This document shows positions 1 to 6,352 of a stretch of DNA of 9,714 nt, one piece after another. The position numbers were made by a program, and so were the translations under genes. The notes below the pieces were generated by a model, which made no database searches, was not told the origin of the DNA, and was given only the letters and a program-made list of their open reading frames with translations. The number at the start of each line of letters is the position of its first letter. Positions within the stretch are counted from its first letter, which is position 1. This stretch comes from Nostoc sp. CHAB 5715 (lineage in GTDB: Bacteria > Cyanobacteriota > Cyanobacteriia > Cyanobacteriales > Nostocaceae): assembly GCF_020829685.1 (NCBI RefSeq), contig NZ_JAIVFR010000171.1:1-9714 (forward strand). Direction: 5' to 3'.

Positions 1-1
1 T

Positions 2-33
2 TGACCAATGACAAATGACCAATGACAAATGAC
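2..33. repeat. Short tandem repeat, 14-bp unit TGACCAATGACAAA
   Basis: Two full copies plus the first four bases of a third are visible. Heptamer-like tandem repeats of the TGACCAA/TGACAAA kind are a known hallmark of Nostoc/Anabaena-type genomes and lie between genes. This supports a cyanobacterial origin for the extreme left edge of the window, unlike the DNA that starts about 90 bases further on. Confidence 0.85.
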
Positions 34-44
34 TAAAAAACCAA

Positions 45-78
45 AAAGCCACCAAAAGATTTAGCGCTCGTGGTGGCT
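45..78 (-). terminator. Rho-independent-type terminator for a minus-strand gene
   Basis: AGCCACCA (47-54) pairs perfectly with TGGTGGCT (71-78) around a 16-base loop. Read on the minus strand, the stem is followed directly by a T-rich tract (TTTTTGGTTTTTT, complement of about 34-46), which gives it the shape of an intrinsic terminator for a gene lying to the right on the minus strand. No such gene is present: the sequence to the right changes to Bacteroidota DNA within about 40 bases. The terminator therefore appears to have been separated from its gene at the left junction. Confidence 0.6.
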
Positions 79-120
79 CCTTGAAACTAACTAATAGTAT
101 TATGCCAGAAAATCCATTTA

Positions 121-462
121 AAAACAAAAAGCGGAGGAACAGGTGAACTGACAGAAGCGGATGAAATGAAAATCCTTCAAAAAGCGGTAAAACAGCGTAA
201 AGATTCTGCTGAAATTTATAAAACCCAAAACCGTGAAGATCTCCTGGTAAAGGAAGAAGCCGAAATCGCCGTTATTGAAGCTTATCTGCCAAAAGCCATG
301 TCTGAAGACGAACTGAAGGCCGCTTTACAGGAAATCATTGCCAAAGTTGGTGCCAGTGCCCCTTCTGATATGGGTAAGGTGATGGGCGTAGCTACCAAAG
401 AACTCGCCGGAAAAACAGACGGAAAAGCGATCTCGGCCATGGTGAAACAACTGCTGGCCTGA
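121..462 (+). CDS. GatB/YqeY-domain protein, 5'-truncated
   Basis: YqeY-type proteins are about 150-residue helical proteins resembling the tRNA-binding tail domain of the GatB amidotransferase subunit; their exact role is unsettled. Visible here are the core and tail: KTKSGGTGELTEADE leading into MKILQKAVKQRKDSAEIY, then VIEAYLPKAMSEDEL, and the conserved ending SDMGKVMGVATKELAGK followed by a short LLA tail. An ATG exists at 166, but family-like sequence continues in frame upstream to about 121. About 35-40 N-terminal residues that should precede it are replaced by unrelated DNA, with an in-frame TAA at 88-90. The true start is therefore missing, not at 166. It lies 4 bases upstream of the cvpA-like gene. 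In many Flavobacteriia yqeY sits downstream of ftsZ, which may be what was lost to the left. Confidence 0.85.
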   Translation, partial: KTKSGGTGELTEADEMKILQKAVKQRKDSAEIYKTQNREDLLVKEEAEIAVIEAYLPKAMSEDELKAALQEIIAKVGASAPSDMGKVMGVATKELAGKTDGKAISAMVKQLLA

Positions 463-466
463 AACT

Positions 467-1006
467 ATGGCCACCATTGATATTTTGCTGCTATTGCCGA
501 TCGTTTTCGGGGCTTTTAAAGGCTATCAGAAAGGACTTCTGATAGAGATCATCGGTATTCTGGCTTTTATCATTGCTATAGTGCTCGGCTTCAAATTTCT
601 TGGATTCGGAATAGATGTACTGGAAAAATTATTGGGAACAGAGCTGACAGGAAGCTTATCGCCTTACCTTAGTTTTATCCTGATATTTTTTCCTACCATA
701 TTCCTGATCAATAAAATGGGCTGGATGATGCGTAAATCGTTGAAGTACACGCTTTTCGGAACTCTGGACGGATTTCTCGGGGCCATCCTCGGAAGCCTCA
801 TGTGGCTTTTCGGGGTAAGTCTCCTGCTTTGGATCATCTCCAAAACCGGCATTCCCCTACCCGAAAAATGGTTTACTGATGCAGACTTCTACCCTTTTAT
901 CAAAGATTTCGCTCCGAACATCATTTCCAAAGTTTCAGATATGATTCCCGTGGGAGGCAACCTCGTGGAGCAACTCAAAGAAATAAAGAATAGTCTTGAA
1001 AATTAA
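467..1006 (+). CDS. CvpA family inner-membrane protein
   Basis: This 179-residue protein begins ATIDILLLLPIVFGAFKGYQKGLL, which has the N-terminal pattern of CvpA proteins (first helix, then a G-x-x-K-G turn). It has about four hydrophobic segments (roughly residues 5-20, 25-45, 62-82 and 100-125) and a soluble tail with an amphipathic end. CvpA was named for colicin V production in E. coli; the family is widespread and its molecular function is still poorly defined, with links to envelope homeostasis. The start ATG lies 4 bases after the yqeY stop, so the two are almost certainly co-transcribed. The yqeY-cvpA pairing is familiar in Bacteroidota. Confidence 0.85.
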   Translation: MATIDILLLLPIVFGAFKGYQKGLLIEIIGILAFIIAIVLGFKFLGFGIDVLEKLLGTELTGSLSPYLSFILIFFPTIFLINKMGWMMRKSLKYTLFGTLDGFLGAILGSLMWLFGVSLLLWIISKTGIPLPEKWFTDADFYPFIKDFAPNIISKVSDMIPVGGNLVEQLKEIKNSLEN

Positions 1007-1042
1007 CCGGACCTGACATTGAAAACAACAAAATTTCTGATA

Positions 1043-3337
1043 ATGAAAAAACTCATTCTTGCCTTTTTTCTTCTCTCCTTTTACGCCAACGCACAGAATA
1101 CCTATCCGGTCATTCCTAAGCCAAACAGCCTGGTAGAAGGAAAAGGAAAATTCAGCATAACGCCCAAAACAAAGATTGTGGTCAGTACCAATGCTCCTGA
1201 AACCAGGAAAGTGGCAGAGCAACTGGCCCAGAGGATCCAGATCGTGACCGGAAATTTGCCGGAAATCACTTCACAGAAAACGCCGAACAGCATCAGTTTT
1301 GAAGACGCCCCGGCACTTGGTCCGGAAGCTTATGAATTCGTGGCCTCTCCTGCTTCAGTAATTATCAAAGCCTCCACGGCTAAAGGCCATTTTTACGGAT
1401 TCCAGACTTTGCTTCAGTTGCTGCCACCTTCTGTTTATAGCTCAAGCCTGCAGCCGGCGGTTAAATTGACGGTGCCTGAATGTGTTATCAAAGACGAGCC
1501 GAGATTCGGCTACAGAGGCATGATGCTGGATCTGGGAAGACATTATTTCCCGGTGAGCTTTATCAAAAAATATATCGATCTGATTGCGATGCATAAACTG
1601 AATACCTTTCATATGCACCTTACGGACGACCAGGGCTGGAGAATTGAGATCAAAAAATACCCGAAGCTGACTGAAATAGGTTCAAAAAGAAAAGAATCTA
1701 TGGCCGGGCACTACCGTGACCAGAAATGGGACGGTATTCCCCATGAGGGGTTTTATACTCAGGACGAAATCAGGGACATTGTTAAATATGCCGAATCTAA
1801 ATTTGTTACGGCTATTCCCGAAATAGAACTTCCGGGACATGCCCAGGCGGCCCTGGCAGCCTATCCTGAATTAGGATGCGAAAACAAAAAATACGAAGTG
1901 AGCACCCTCTGGGGGGTAAGCGACCAGGTTTTCTGTCCGAATGAACAGACTTTTGAATTCCTTCAGAACGTATTGACGGAGGTTATGGAATTGTTCCCTT
2001 CCAAATACATCCATATCGGTGGTGATGAATGTCCGAAAACCGCCTGGAAAAACTCTGAATTTTGTCAGCAGCTTATGAAAAAAGAAGGTTTGAAAGACGA
2101 GCATGAACTGCAAAGTTATTTCATCAGGAGAATCGACAAATTTGTCACTTCAAAAGGACGCAAGATCATAGGCTGGGACGAAATCCTGGAAGGAGGAATT
2201 TCTCCCAATGCCACCATCATGTCATGGAGAGGTATTGAAGGCGGAATCGATGCGGCTAAGCAAGGCCACGATGCCATCATGACCCCTACCAGCAATCTTT
2301 ACCTGGATTACTACCAGTCCAACCCATTGACAGAACCGATAGCAATCGGGGGATATCTGACTATCGAAAAAGTGTACGGCTACGAGCCGGTTCCGGCTGC
2401 CCTTACCAAAGAGCAGGCAAAACACATCCTGGGTACTCAGGCCAATCTCTGGACGGAATACATTGCCACTCCTGAGCATGCCGAGTACATGGCCTTCCCA
2501 AGGGCCTCAGCCCTGGCTGAAGTAGCCTGGACCAAAGCAGAGCTTAAGGATTATAAAAACTTTGCTTTGCGTCTTAAAACCCATTTTGAGAGGTTAAAGC
2601 ACCTGGGGGTTAATTATGCCAGGAGTTATTATGACATCACAGCATCTACCTTGAAAGATGCCAAAGGATTTCCGGTCGTCAAACTGGAAAACATTGACAA
2701 AGATGTCATCATCAGGTACACACTGGACGGTACAGAACCTAATGCACAATCACTGGCTTTTGACCCGGCTAAAAACATCCCGATCAATGCAGACATGCTG
2801 ATCAGTTCGGCAGCGTTTTCCAAAACCGGAGATCAGCTGGGCAAAGTTCTGACGAAACAGTTTGTGGTATCGCTTTCTACCGGCAAAACCTACACCCTTG
2901 CCGATGAACCACAGGGTTACACCGGAGGTGAAAAATATGCCCTTACAAATGCCATTGTCGGAGATCTGAGCAACTCTTCTTCATGGGTTGGTTTTAACGG
3001 AAAAGACCTGGATGCAGTGATCGATCTCGGACAAAGAACACTGTTCAACAGAATCGGTGTAGCTTTCCAGAGAGCCAGTGCTTCGTGGATCATGCTGCCA
3101 AGATATGTGGAGATATTTGTTTCTGATGATGGCAAGACTTTCAAAAGTGTCAAGAGAATCGAAATGGATACATCTGATAAGCCGGAATACATTGTACAGC
3201 AACTGAACATTGCACTTGGCACTCAGAACGCCAGGTATATCAAGGTTTTTGCAAAAAATTATGGTAAACTGGCCGACAGTCACCCGGGACACGGCAACCC
3301 TGCCTGGCTTTTTGTGGATGAAATCTCAGTAAAATAA
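1043..3337 (+). CDS. Secreted beta-N-acetylhexosaminidase, GH20, with C-terminal F5/8C-like domain
   Basis: This enzyme removes terminal N-acetylglucosamine or N-acetylgalactosamine from chitin oligosaccharides, glycans or murein. Residue numbers count from ATG 1043 (764 aa). A signal peptide spans 1-17 with cleavage after YANA. A GH20b-type N-domain runs to about 150 and the catalytic barrel from about 155 to 500. The catalytic Asp-Glu pair lies in IHIGGDECPKTAW (D328, E329), and other barrel motifs are HMHLTDDQGWRIEI (about 190), GWDEIL (about 377) and AEVAW (about 492). A small domain resembling the GH20 C-terminal fold follows (TLDGTEPN near 570), then an F5/8C discoidin-like carbohydrate-binding domain from about 640 to the end. 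An in-frame TTG at 1019 would add eight residues before the signal, but the ATG places the signal peptide normally. It lies 36 bases after cvpA. GH20 with F5/8C is a common Bacteroidota layout, and secretion to the periplasm or outside is expected. Confidence 0.93.
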   Translation: MKKLILAFFLLSFYANAQNTYPVIPKPNSLVEGKGKFSITPKTKIVVSTNAPETRKVAEQLAQRIQIVTGNLPEITSQKTPNSISFEDAPALGPEAYEFVASPASVIIKASTAKGHFYGFQTLLQLLPPSVYSSSLQPAVKLTVPECVIKDEPRFGYRGMMLDLGRHYFPVSFIKKYIDLIAMHKLNTFHMHLTDDQGWRIEIKKYPKLTEIGSKRKESMAGHYRDQKWDGIPHEGFYTQDEIRDIVKYAESKFVTAIPEIELPGHAQAALAAYPELGCENKKYEVSTLWGVSDQVFCPNEQTFEFLQNVLTEVMELFPSKYIHIGGDECPKTAWKNSEFCQQLMKKEGLKDEHELQSYFIRRIDKFVTSKGRKIIGWDEILEGGISPNATIMSWRGIEGGIDAAKQGHDAIMTPTSNLYLDYYQSNPLTEPIAIGGYLTIEKVYGYEPVPAALTKEQAKHILGTQANLWTEYIATPEHAEYMAFPRASALAEVAWTKAELKDYKNFALRLKTHFERLKHLGVNYARSYYDITASTLKDAKGFPVVKLENIDKDVIIRYTLDGTEPNAQSLAFDPAKNIPINADMLISSAAFSKTGDQLGKVLTKQFVVSLSTGKTYTLADEPQGYTGGEKYALTNAIVGDLSNSSSWVGFNGKDLDAVIDLGQRTLFNRIGVAFQRASASWIMLPRYVEIFVSDDGKTFKSVKRIEMDTSDKPEYIVQQLNIALGTQNARYIKVFAKNYGKLADSHPGHGNPAWLFVDEISVK

Positions 3338-3341
3338 AATT

Positions 3342-3944
3342 ATGGAACTGATCTATTGGATGGACATTCTGGGCGTTCTGGTCTTTGCGATCAGCGGAAC
3401 AATGATTGGTATCGAGCGTCAGCTGGACATTTTCGGTGCCTCTGTCATTGCTTTTGCCACCGCTGTGGGGGGCGGAACGCTCAGGGATGTACTGATAGGC
3501 AGCACACCTGTAGGCTGGATGAAAGATCCGGCCTACATTTATGTGATTATCCTGGGCATTTTCCTGGCCTTGTTGTTCAAGAAAGAGTTCTCTATGCTCT
3601 CCAAAACCATTTTCCTGTTTGATACCATCGGGCTGGGGCTTTACAGCATCATCGGGCTAAAAAAAGCCCTTCTGTTCGGCATGTCGCCCATGGTAGCGGT
3701 TATCATGGGGACAGTCTCGGCCGTTTTCGGCGGCGTACTCAGAGATATTCTCACTAACCGTGTACCGCTCATCTTCCGTAAAGAGATATACGCCATCCTC
3801 TGCATCATCGGTGGCATCGTTTTCCTGATCCTGAACAAGTTCTTTGATCATGACATCATCAACACCTACCTTACCATGGGCCTGGTCATTTTTATGCGGA
3901 TCCTGGTGGTGGTGAAGAAGTGGTCTTTGCCGAAAATTTCGTGA
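3342..3944 (+). CDS. TRIC/UPF0126 (YicG-like) membrane protein
   Basis: This 200-residue polytopic protein has two homologous halves, each carrying the family signature: AVGGGTLRD (about 41-49) and VFGGVLRD (about 128-135). About seven hydrophobic helices can be traced: 7-22, 30-45, 65-79, 90-106, 113-130, 150-165 and 176-192. UPF0126 proteins are the prokaryotic relatives of trimeric intracellular cation (TRIC) channels, with the glycine-rich kinks in helices 2 and 5 lining the pore. The ATG lies 4 bases after the hexosaminidase stop, so it is translated from the same transcript. A related but distinct suggestion for the family is amino-acid transport. It ends the operon, with no clear terminator hairpin in the 89 bases that follow. 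Confidence 0.9.
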   Translation: MELIYWMDILGVLVFAISGTMIGIERQLDIFGASVIAFATAVGGGTLRDVLIGSTPVGWMKDPAYIYVIILGIFLALLFKKEFSMLSKTIFLFDTIGLGLYSIIGLKKALLFGMSPMVAVIMGTVSAVFGGVLRDILTNRVPLIFRKEIYAILCIIGGIVFLILNKFFDHDIINTYLTMGLVIFMRILVVVKKWSLPKIS

Positions 3945-4033
3945 GATCAGACACCTTTGAAACTAAATAATTCCTTCGCTACCCAATAAATTTCATGGTT
4001 ATACGTTCCGAATAAAATCAAAACATAACCCGT

Positions 4034-4243
4034 ATGAAATACTTATTTCTCACAGCACTTACATTTTTCCTGTTTTCCTGCGGCCATCCAGACACAGCCC
4101 TTTCTCCCAAAAACAGAGACCTGCAAAAACAACAAACCTCAGTAATTACGAATATAAACGGCACACCGATAGCCCCCGACTGGAAAGCGGATTTTTCTTT
4201 TGAGACGAATGGGAAGGGTGAGGTTATTTTACCAAAGAAATGA
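4034..4243 (+). CDS. Small putative lipoprotein
   Basis: The 69-residue product begins MKYLFLTALTFFLFSCGHPD: a short positive N-end, a hydrophobic core and an LFSC lipobox (Cys16), the usual form of a Bacteroidota lipoprotein signal (SPII). The mature part, about 53 residues, is Lys/Asn/Thr-rich with no family I recognise; APDWKADFSFETNGKGEV is the only structured-looking stretch. An 89-base spacer separates it from the TRIC gene, so it may have its own promoter. No Shine-Dalgarno is visible, as usual in this phylum. It would be anchored in the outer or inner membrane. Function unknown. Confidence 0.6.
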   Translation: MKYLFLTALTFFLFSCGHPDTALSPKNRDLQKQQTSVITNINGTPIAPDWKADFSFETNGKGEVILPKK

Positions 4244-4287
4244 TGGTAATAACAATGCTCGAAGTGACTTCAGATCGCCCGTCCATT

Positions 4288-4295
4288 TATATTTG
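4288..4295 (+). promoter_or_regulatory. Possible Bacteroidota -7 promoter element (TAtaTTTG)
   Basis: TATATTTG fits the TAnnTTTG -7 consensus of Bacteroidota sigma-A promoters and lies about 62 bases before ATG 4357. No good -33 TTTG partner is visible at the expected spacing, so this is only a weak candidate. Confidence 0.25.
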
Positions 4296-4356
4296 TAGAA
4301 AGACCTCTTAATTGCAGTTTACCAGCCTCGCAGAAACCACTCTTAAATATAGCTTT

Positions 4357-4491
4357 ATGGGTTTCATAAGAATAATAGCGACGATATCTCTGTTTTTAAA
4401 TGCTATGTCTTCCAGAGGGCAAACGTCATTTGAAGACTACTATCGAACAGATAAAGGAGGATTAAGCTTAGACATGTATCCAACTCAGTAA
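4357..4491 (+). CDS. Start of a putative secreted Bacteroidota protein, cut at the junction
   Basis: From ATG 4357 the frame reads MGFIRIIATISLFLNAMSSRGQTSFEDYY and then RTDKGGLSLDM before a TAA at 4489-4491. The first 22 residues look like a signal peptide, with RGQ at a plausible cleavage zone as in many secreted Bacteroidota proteins. The last eight or nine codons probably already lie in cyanobacterial DNA, because the opposite strand there encodes the phnE2 frame. The stop is therefore accidental and the real gene is truncated at about codon 35. Too little remains to name a family. Confidence 0.4.
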   Translation: MGFIRIIATISLFLNAMSSRGQTSFEDYYRTDKGGLSLDMYPTQ

Positions 4492-4678
4492 AATTAGGCG
4501 ATCGATACCGTCCCAGATATTCAAAAATATCGCTAAAACCCCAGATTAAAGTTGTAAATGAAATCTCCAAATGAACAATTACTAATCCGACAAAAATTAA
4601 CAACAATCCCAACCAAAGGAAAACTAAATTTGCAGGCTTTTTCGGCAGTGGAGGGAATTGATAAGTTTTAAATACCAT
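4472..4678 (-). pseudogene. Second phosphonate ABC transporter permease (PhnE2), 3'-truncated at the junction
   Basis: About 69 residues remain from ATG 4678: a Pro/Lys-rich start (MVFKTYQFPPLPKKPANL), one hydrophobic helix (about 17-38), and FSDIFEYLGRYRSPNFTELDT, which matches the region just ahead of the permease core in PhnE proteins. The normal protein has about 260-270 residues with roughly six membrane helices and an EAA loop, and all of that is missing. The frame stays open by chance into Bacteroidota DNA to a stop at 4403. It starts 2 bases after the phnE1 stop with GGTGA seven bases ahead of the ATG, so it is the last visible gene of the phnD-phnC-phnE1-phnE2 operon. PhnE1/PhnE2 pairs form the heterodimeric channel in many importers. 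As assembled, this copy could not work. Confidence 0.75.
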
Positions 4679-4680
4679 CT

Positions 4681-5484
4681 TTAAATCACCCGCGATCGTA
4701 ATTGGTTAGATAATCGATCTAGCACGGTTACAGCCAGATAAACTGACACTATAATCATCATTAATTGACTGTAGTTAAACAGGCGAATAGATGACACCAA
4801 CTCATATCCAATTCCTCCAGCACCTACCAAACCAACAATCGTTGCTGAACGCACATTATGGTCGAGAATGTAGAGAAGTGTGCCAATTAAATCGGGAAAA
4901 GCTTGAGGAAGCATTGCAAAGGTTATTAATTGTAACCAATTCGCACCTGTTGATATTACCCCTTCAATAGACTTGGAATCTACCACCTCAATACTTTCAG
5001 CAAAAAACTTCGCCATAAAGCCAGTGGTAACAAAAGTAAGTGCCATTATTCCAGGTAATGCACCCAATCCTACGGCTGAGACAAACACCAATGCCCATAC
5101 CACTTCTGGTAAAGCACGCATTAGAGAAAGTAAGTTGCGGCTAATGTGGTAAACTATCGGATGGGGACTACTATTGCGAGCTGCAAGTATTCCTAAAGGT
5201 AGGCTCAGAATCAGAGAAAAAGTTGTACTTAAAAAAGCAATTTCTAAAGTTTCTAACATTTTTGTTCCGAGAGTTGGAAAATAATCCCAATCAGGAACAG
5301 CGAATAACTGTCGGATAAATTCAAACAATCTTCCTGTAGATTGAAAAATCCTCACTAAATCCACTTCCACAATAGTAGCAGTACTGCCAAGAGCTAGCAG
5401 AATAACTAACACCAAAGCAACTAGAGAAAGAGGAGGTAGACCATCAGGACTTGGCCAATGCCATTTCCATGTTAAAGTTTTCAT
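4681..5484 (-). CDS. phnE: Phosphonate/phosphite-type ABC transporter permease PhnE
   Basis: This 267-residue integral membrane subunit carries the substrate through the inner membrane. It has a first helix at about 20-40, then a periplasmic stretch, then the core helices from about 75 to the end (about 80-100, 120-145, 148-165, 200-222 and 238-256). The cytoplasmic EAA-type coupling loop that docks on the ATPase is VISTGANWLQLITFAMLPQAFP (about 176-197). VGAGGIGYEL near 220 and LGILAARNSSPHP near 98-109 are typical of PhnE. The start ATG at 5484 lies inside the end of phnC, a 41-base overlap in a different frame, with GGAAG five bases before it; this indicates translational coupling. The specificity of the system (phosphonate, phosphite or phosphate ester) cannot be told from the permease. 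Confidence 0.92.
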   Translation of the reverse strand: MKTLTWKWHWPSPDGLPPLSLVALVLVILLALGSTATIVEVDLVRIFQSTGRLFEFIRQLFAVPDWDYFPTLGTKMLETLEIAFLSTTFSLILSLPLGILAARNSSPHPIVYHISRNLLSLMRALPEVVWALVFVSAVGLGALPGIMALTFVTTGFMAKFFAESIEVVDSKSIEGVISTGANWLQLITFAMLPQAFPDLIGTLLYILDHNVRSATIVGLVGAGGIGYELVSSIRLFNYSQLMMIIVSVYLAVTVLDRLSNQLRSRVI

Positions 5485-6235
5485 CTAAACTTCCATCCGC
5501 ACGTCGATAAATGGTTTCCAGAATATCTTGTTGATGAAATAATTCCCCAGCTGTACCGTCAAAGACGACTCGACCCTGATTAATACCAATAATCCGTTCA
5601 GCAAACTGTATAGCCAAGCCAACTTGGTGTAAGCTAGCAACAACAGTAACCCCATCTTTTTGGCAAATTTCTTGTAGCAATTTCATAATTTCTTCGCAGG
5701 TTACTGGATCGAGACTAGCTACAGGTTCATCTGCTAGAATTACTGCTGGTTGTTGAGCTAAAACACGAGCGATCGCCACTCGCTGCTGCTGACCTCCAGA
5801 CAGTCTACTAGCACGATTCCAGGCTTTTTCTGTCAAATCTACCCGCGCTAATGCCCAATGAGCTATTTCATAATCTTTTTTAGGGAACAGGTAAACTAGA
5901 CTTTCCCACCAAGAACGGTGATAAAGTCTTCCAGTGAGGACGTTAGTCATTACGTTCAAGCGACCCACTAGATTAAATTGTTGAAAGACCATACCAACTT
6001 GAGCGCGAAGGCGACGTAGATTTTCTTTTGTAAGTTGACAATTGGCAATGATAATTTCACCACTACTAGGAGTTTCTAAACCATTCAAGAGACGCAGAAG
6101 TGTAGATTTACCTGCACCTGAAGGCCCTAAAATAACTGTGAATTCACCTGGATTGATTGTCAGTGTTGTAGGATGTAGAGCCTGAAACCCATTTTCATAG
6201 CGTTTACTAACTTGTTTAATTTGTATCAAAGACAT
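5444..6235 (-). CDS. phnC: Phosphonate/phosphite-type ABC transporter ATP-binding protein PhnC
   Basis: This cytoplasmic ATPase powers the importer. In the 263-residue product (from ATG 6235) all nucleotide-binding motifs are intact: Walker A GPSGAGKST (37-45), Q-loop VFQQFNLV (83-90), signature LSGGQQQR (145-152), Walker B VILADEP (165-171), D-loop SLD (174-176) and switch His203 in ASLHQVGLA. The insertion between Q-loop and signature (TGRLYHRSWWESLVYLFPKKD) is typical of PhnC. An upstream in-frame TTG at 6253 would add MNFELL, but the family normally starts just before the IQIKQVSKRY strand, so I use the ATG even though no Shine-Dalgarno is evident. It lies 117 bases downstream of phnD and its last 41 bases overlap phnE1. 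A HIP1 octamer lies inside it. Confidence 0.95.
   Translation of the reverse strand: MSLIQIKQVSKRYENGFQALHPTTLTINPGEFTVILGPSGAGKSTLLRLLNGLETPSSGEIIIANCQLTKENLRRLRAQVGMVFQQFNLVGRLNVMTNVLTGRLYHRSWWESLVYLFPKKDYEIAHWALARVDLTEKAWNRASRLSGGQQQRVAIARVLAQQPAVILADEPVASLDPVTCEEIMKLLQEICQKDGVTVVASLHQVGLAIQFAERIIGINQGRVVFDGTAGELFHQQDILETIYRRADGSLDENFNMEMALAKS
5769..5776. repeat. HIP1 octamer GCGATCGC
   Basis: A perfect GCGATCGC palindrome within phnC. HIP1 is strongly over-represented in many cyanobacterial genomes. Another copy is at 8571-8578 inside the phnF-like gene, and none occurs in the Bacteroidota block. It supports the taxonomic split. Confidence 0.9.
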
Positions 6236-6257
6236 AAGCAATTCAAAATTCAAAATG

Positions 6258-6281
6258 TTCGCGTAGCGTCTCGTAGAGAAG
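6258..6281. repeat. Dispersed cyanobacterial intergenic repeat (GCGTAGCGTCTCGTAGAGAAG type)
   Basis: The segment between phnD and phnC carries TTCGCGTAGCGTCTCGTAGA plus GAAG, a short palindrome-prone motif with TCTC/GAGA arms that recurs many times in Nostoc-type genomes. It sits directly upstream of the phnC start, next to a duplicated ATTCAAA, so it probably inserted into the operon spacer. Confidence 0.5.
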
Positions 6282-6309
6282 AAACTTAATCCTTGAGCAT
6301 GGTCTGATT

Positions 6310-6345
6310 AAACAGGTGAAACTCAATAATTTTGTCCACCTGCTT
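6310..6345 (-). other. Hairpin in the phnD-phnC spacer
   Basis: On the minus strand AAGCAGGTG (complement of 6337-6345) pairs with CACCTGTTT (complement of 6310-6318) through nine pairs, one of them G-U, around an 18-base loop. It begins 8 bases after the phnD stop and ends in TTTAAT rather than a long T-run. That suits a 3' stabiliser or partial terminator which would give more phnD than phnC/phnE mRNA, as is common for binding-protein genes of ABC importers. The effect on expression is inferred. Confidence 0.45.
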
Positions 6346-6352
6346 AAACAAA

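Larger units (their letters stand above)
119..4470. other. Block of Bacteroidota-like DNA inside a cyanobacterial contig
   Basis: Between roughly 119 and 4470 the sequence changes character. It has higher GC, no GCGATCGC, tightly packed plus-strand genes, few Shine-Dalgarno sequences, and products typical of Bacteroidota: YqeY then CvpA, a GH20 hexosaminidase with signal MKKLILAFFLLSFYANA, and small lipoproteins. The left edge cuts into a YqeY gene and the right edge lies close to the 5' end of another gene. Left of it is a Nostoc-type tandem repeat, and right of it is a phn operon with cyanobacterial features. The edges are estimates, good to about 15 bases on the left and 30 on the right. 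No mobile-element gene, terminal repeat or att-like duplication is visible at either edge. I infer a library or assembly chimera. Confidence 0.8.

Noticed and set aside
1..33. CRISPR array
   Set aside because: The units are 14 bases and directly contiguous with no unique spacers; this is an ordinary cyanobacterial short tandem repeat.
2981..3292. Minus-strand frames of about 100 codons inside the hexosaminidase gene, and similar ones elsewhere
   Set aside because: They are antisense to a well-conserved coding frame, lack ribosome sites and show no protein family character.
119..4470. Genuine genomic island or integrative element carrying the hexosaminidase
   Set aside because: No integrase, transposase, att duplication, tRNA target or terminal repeats were seen; housekeeping-type genes are in normal order and truncated at both ends, which fits a chimera better.
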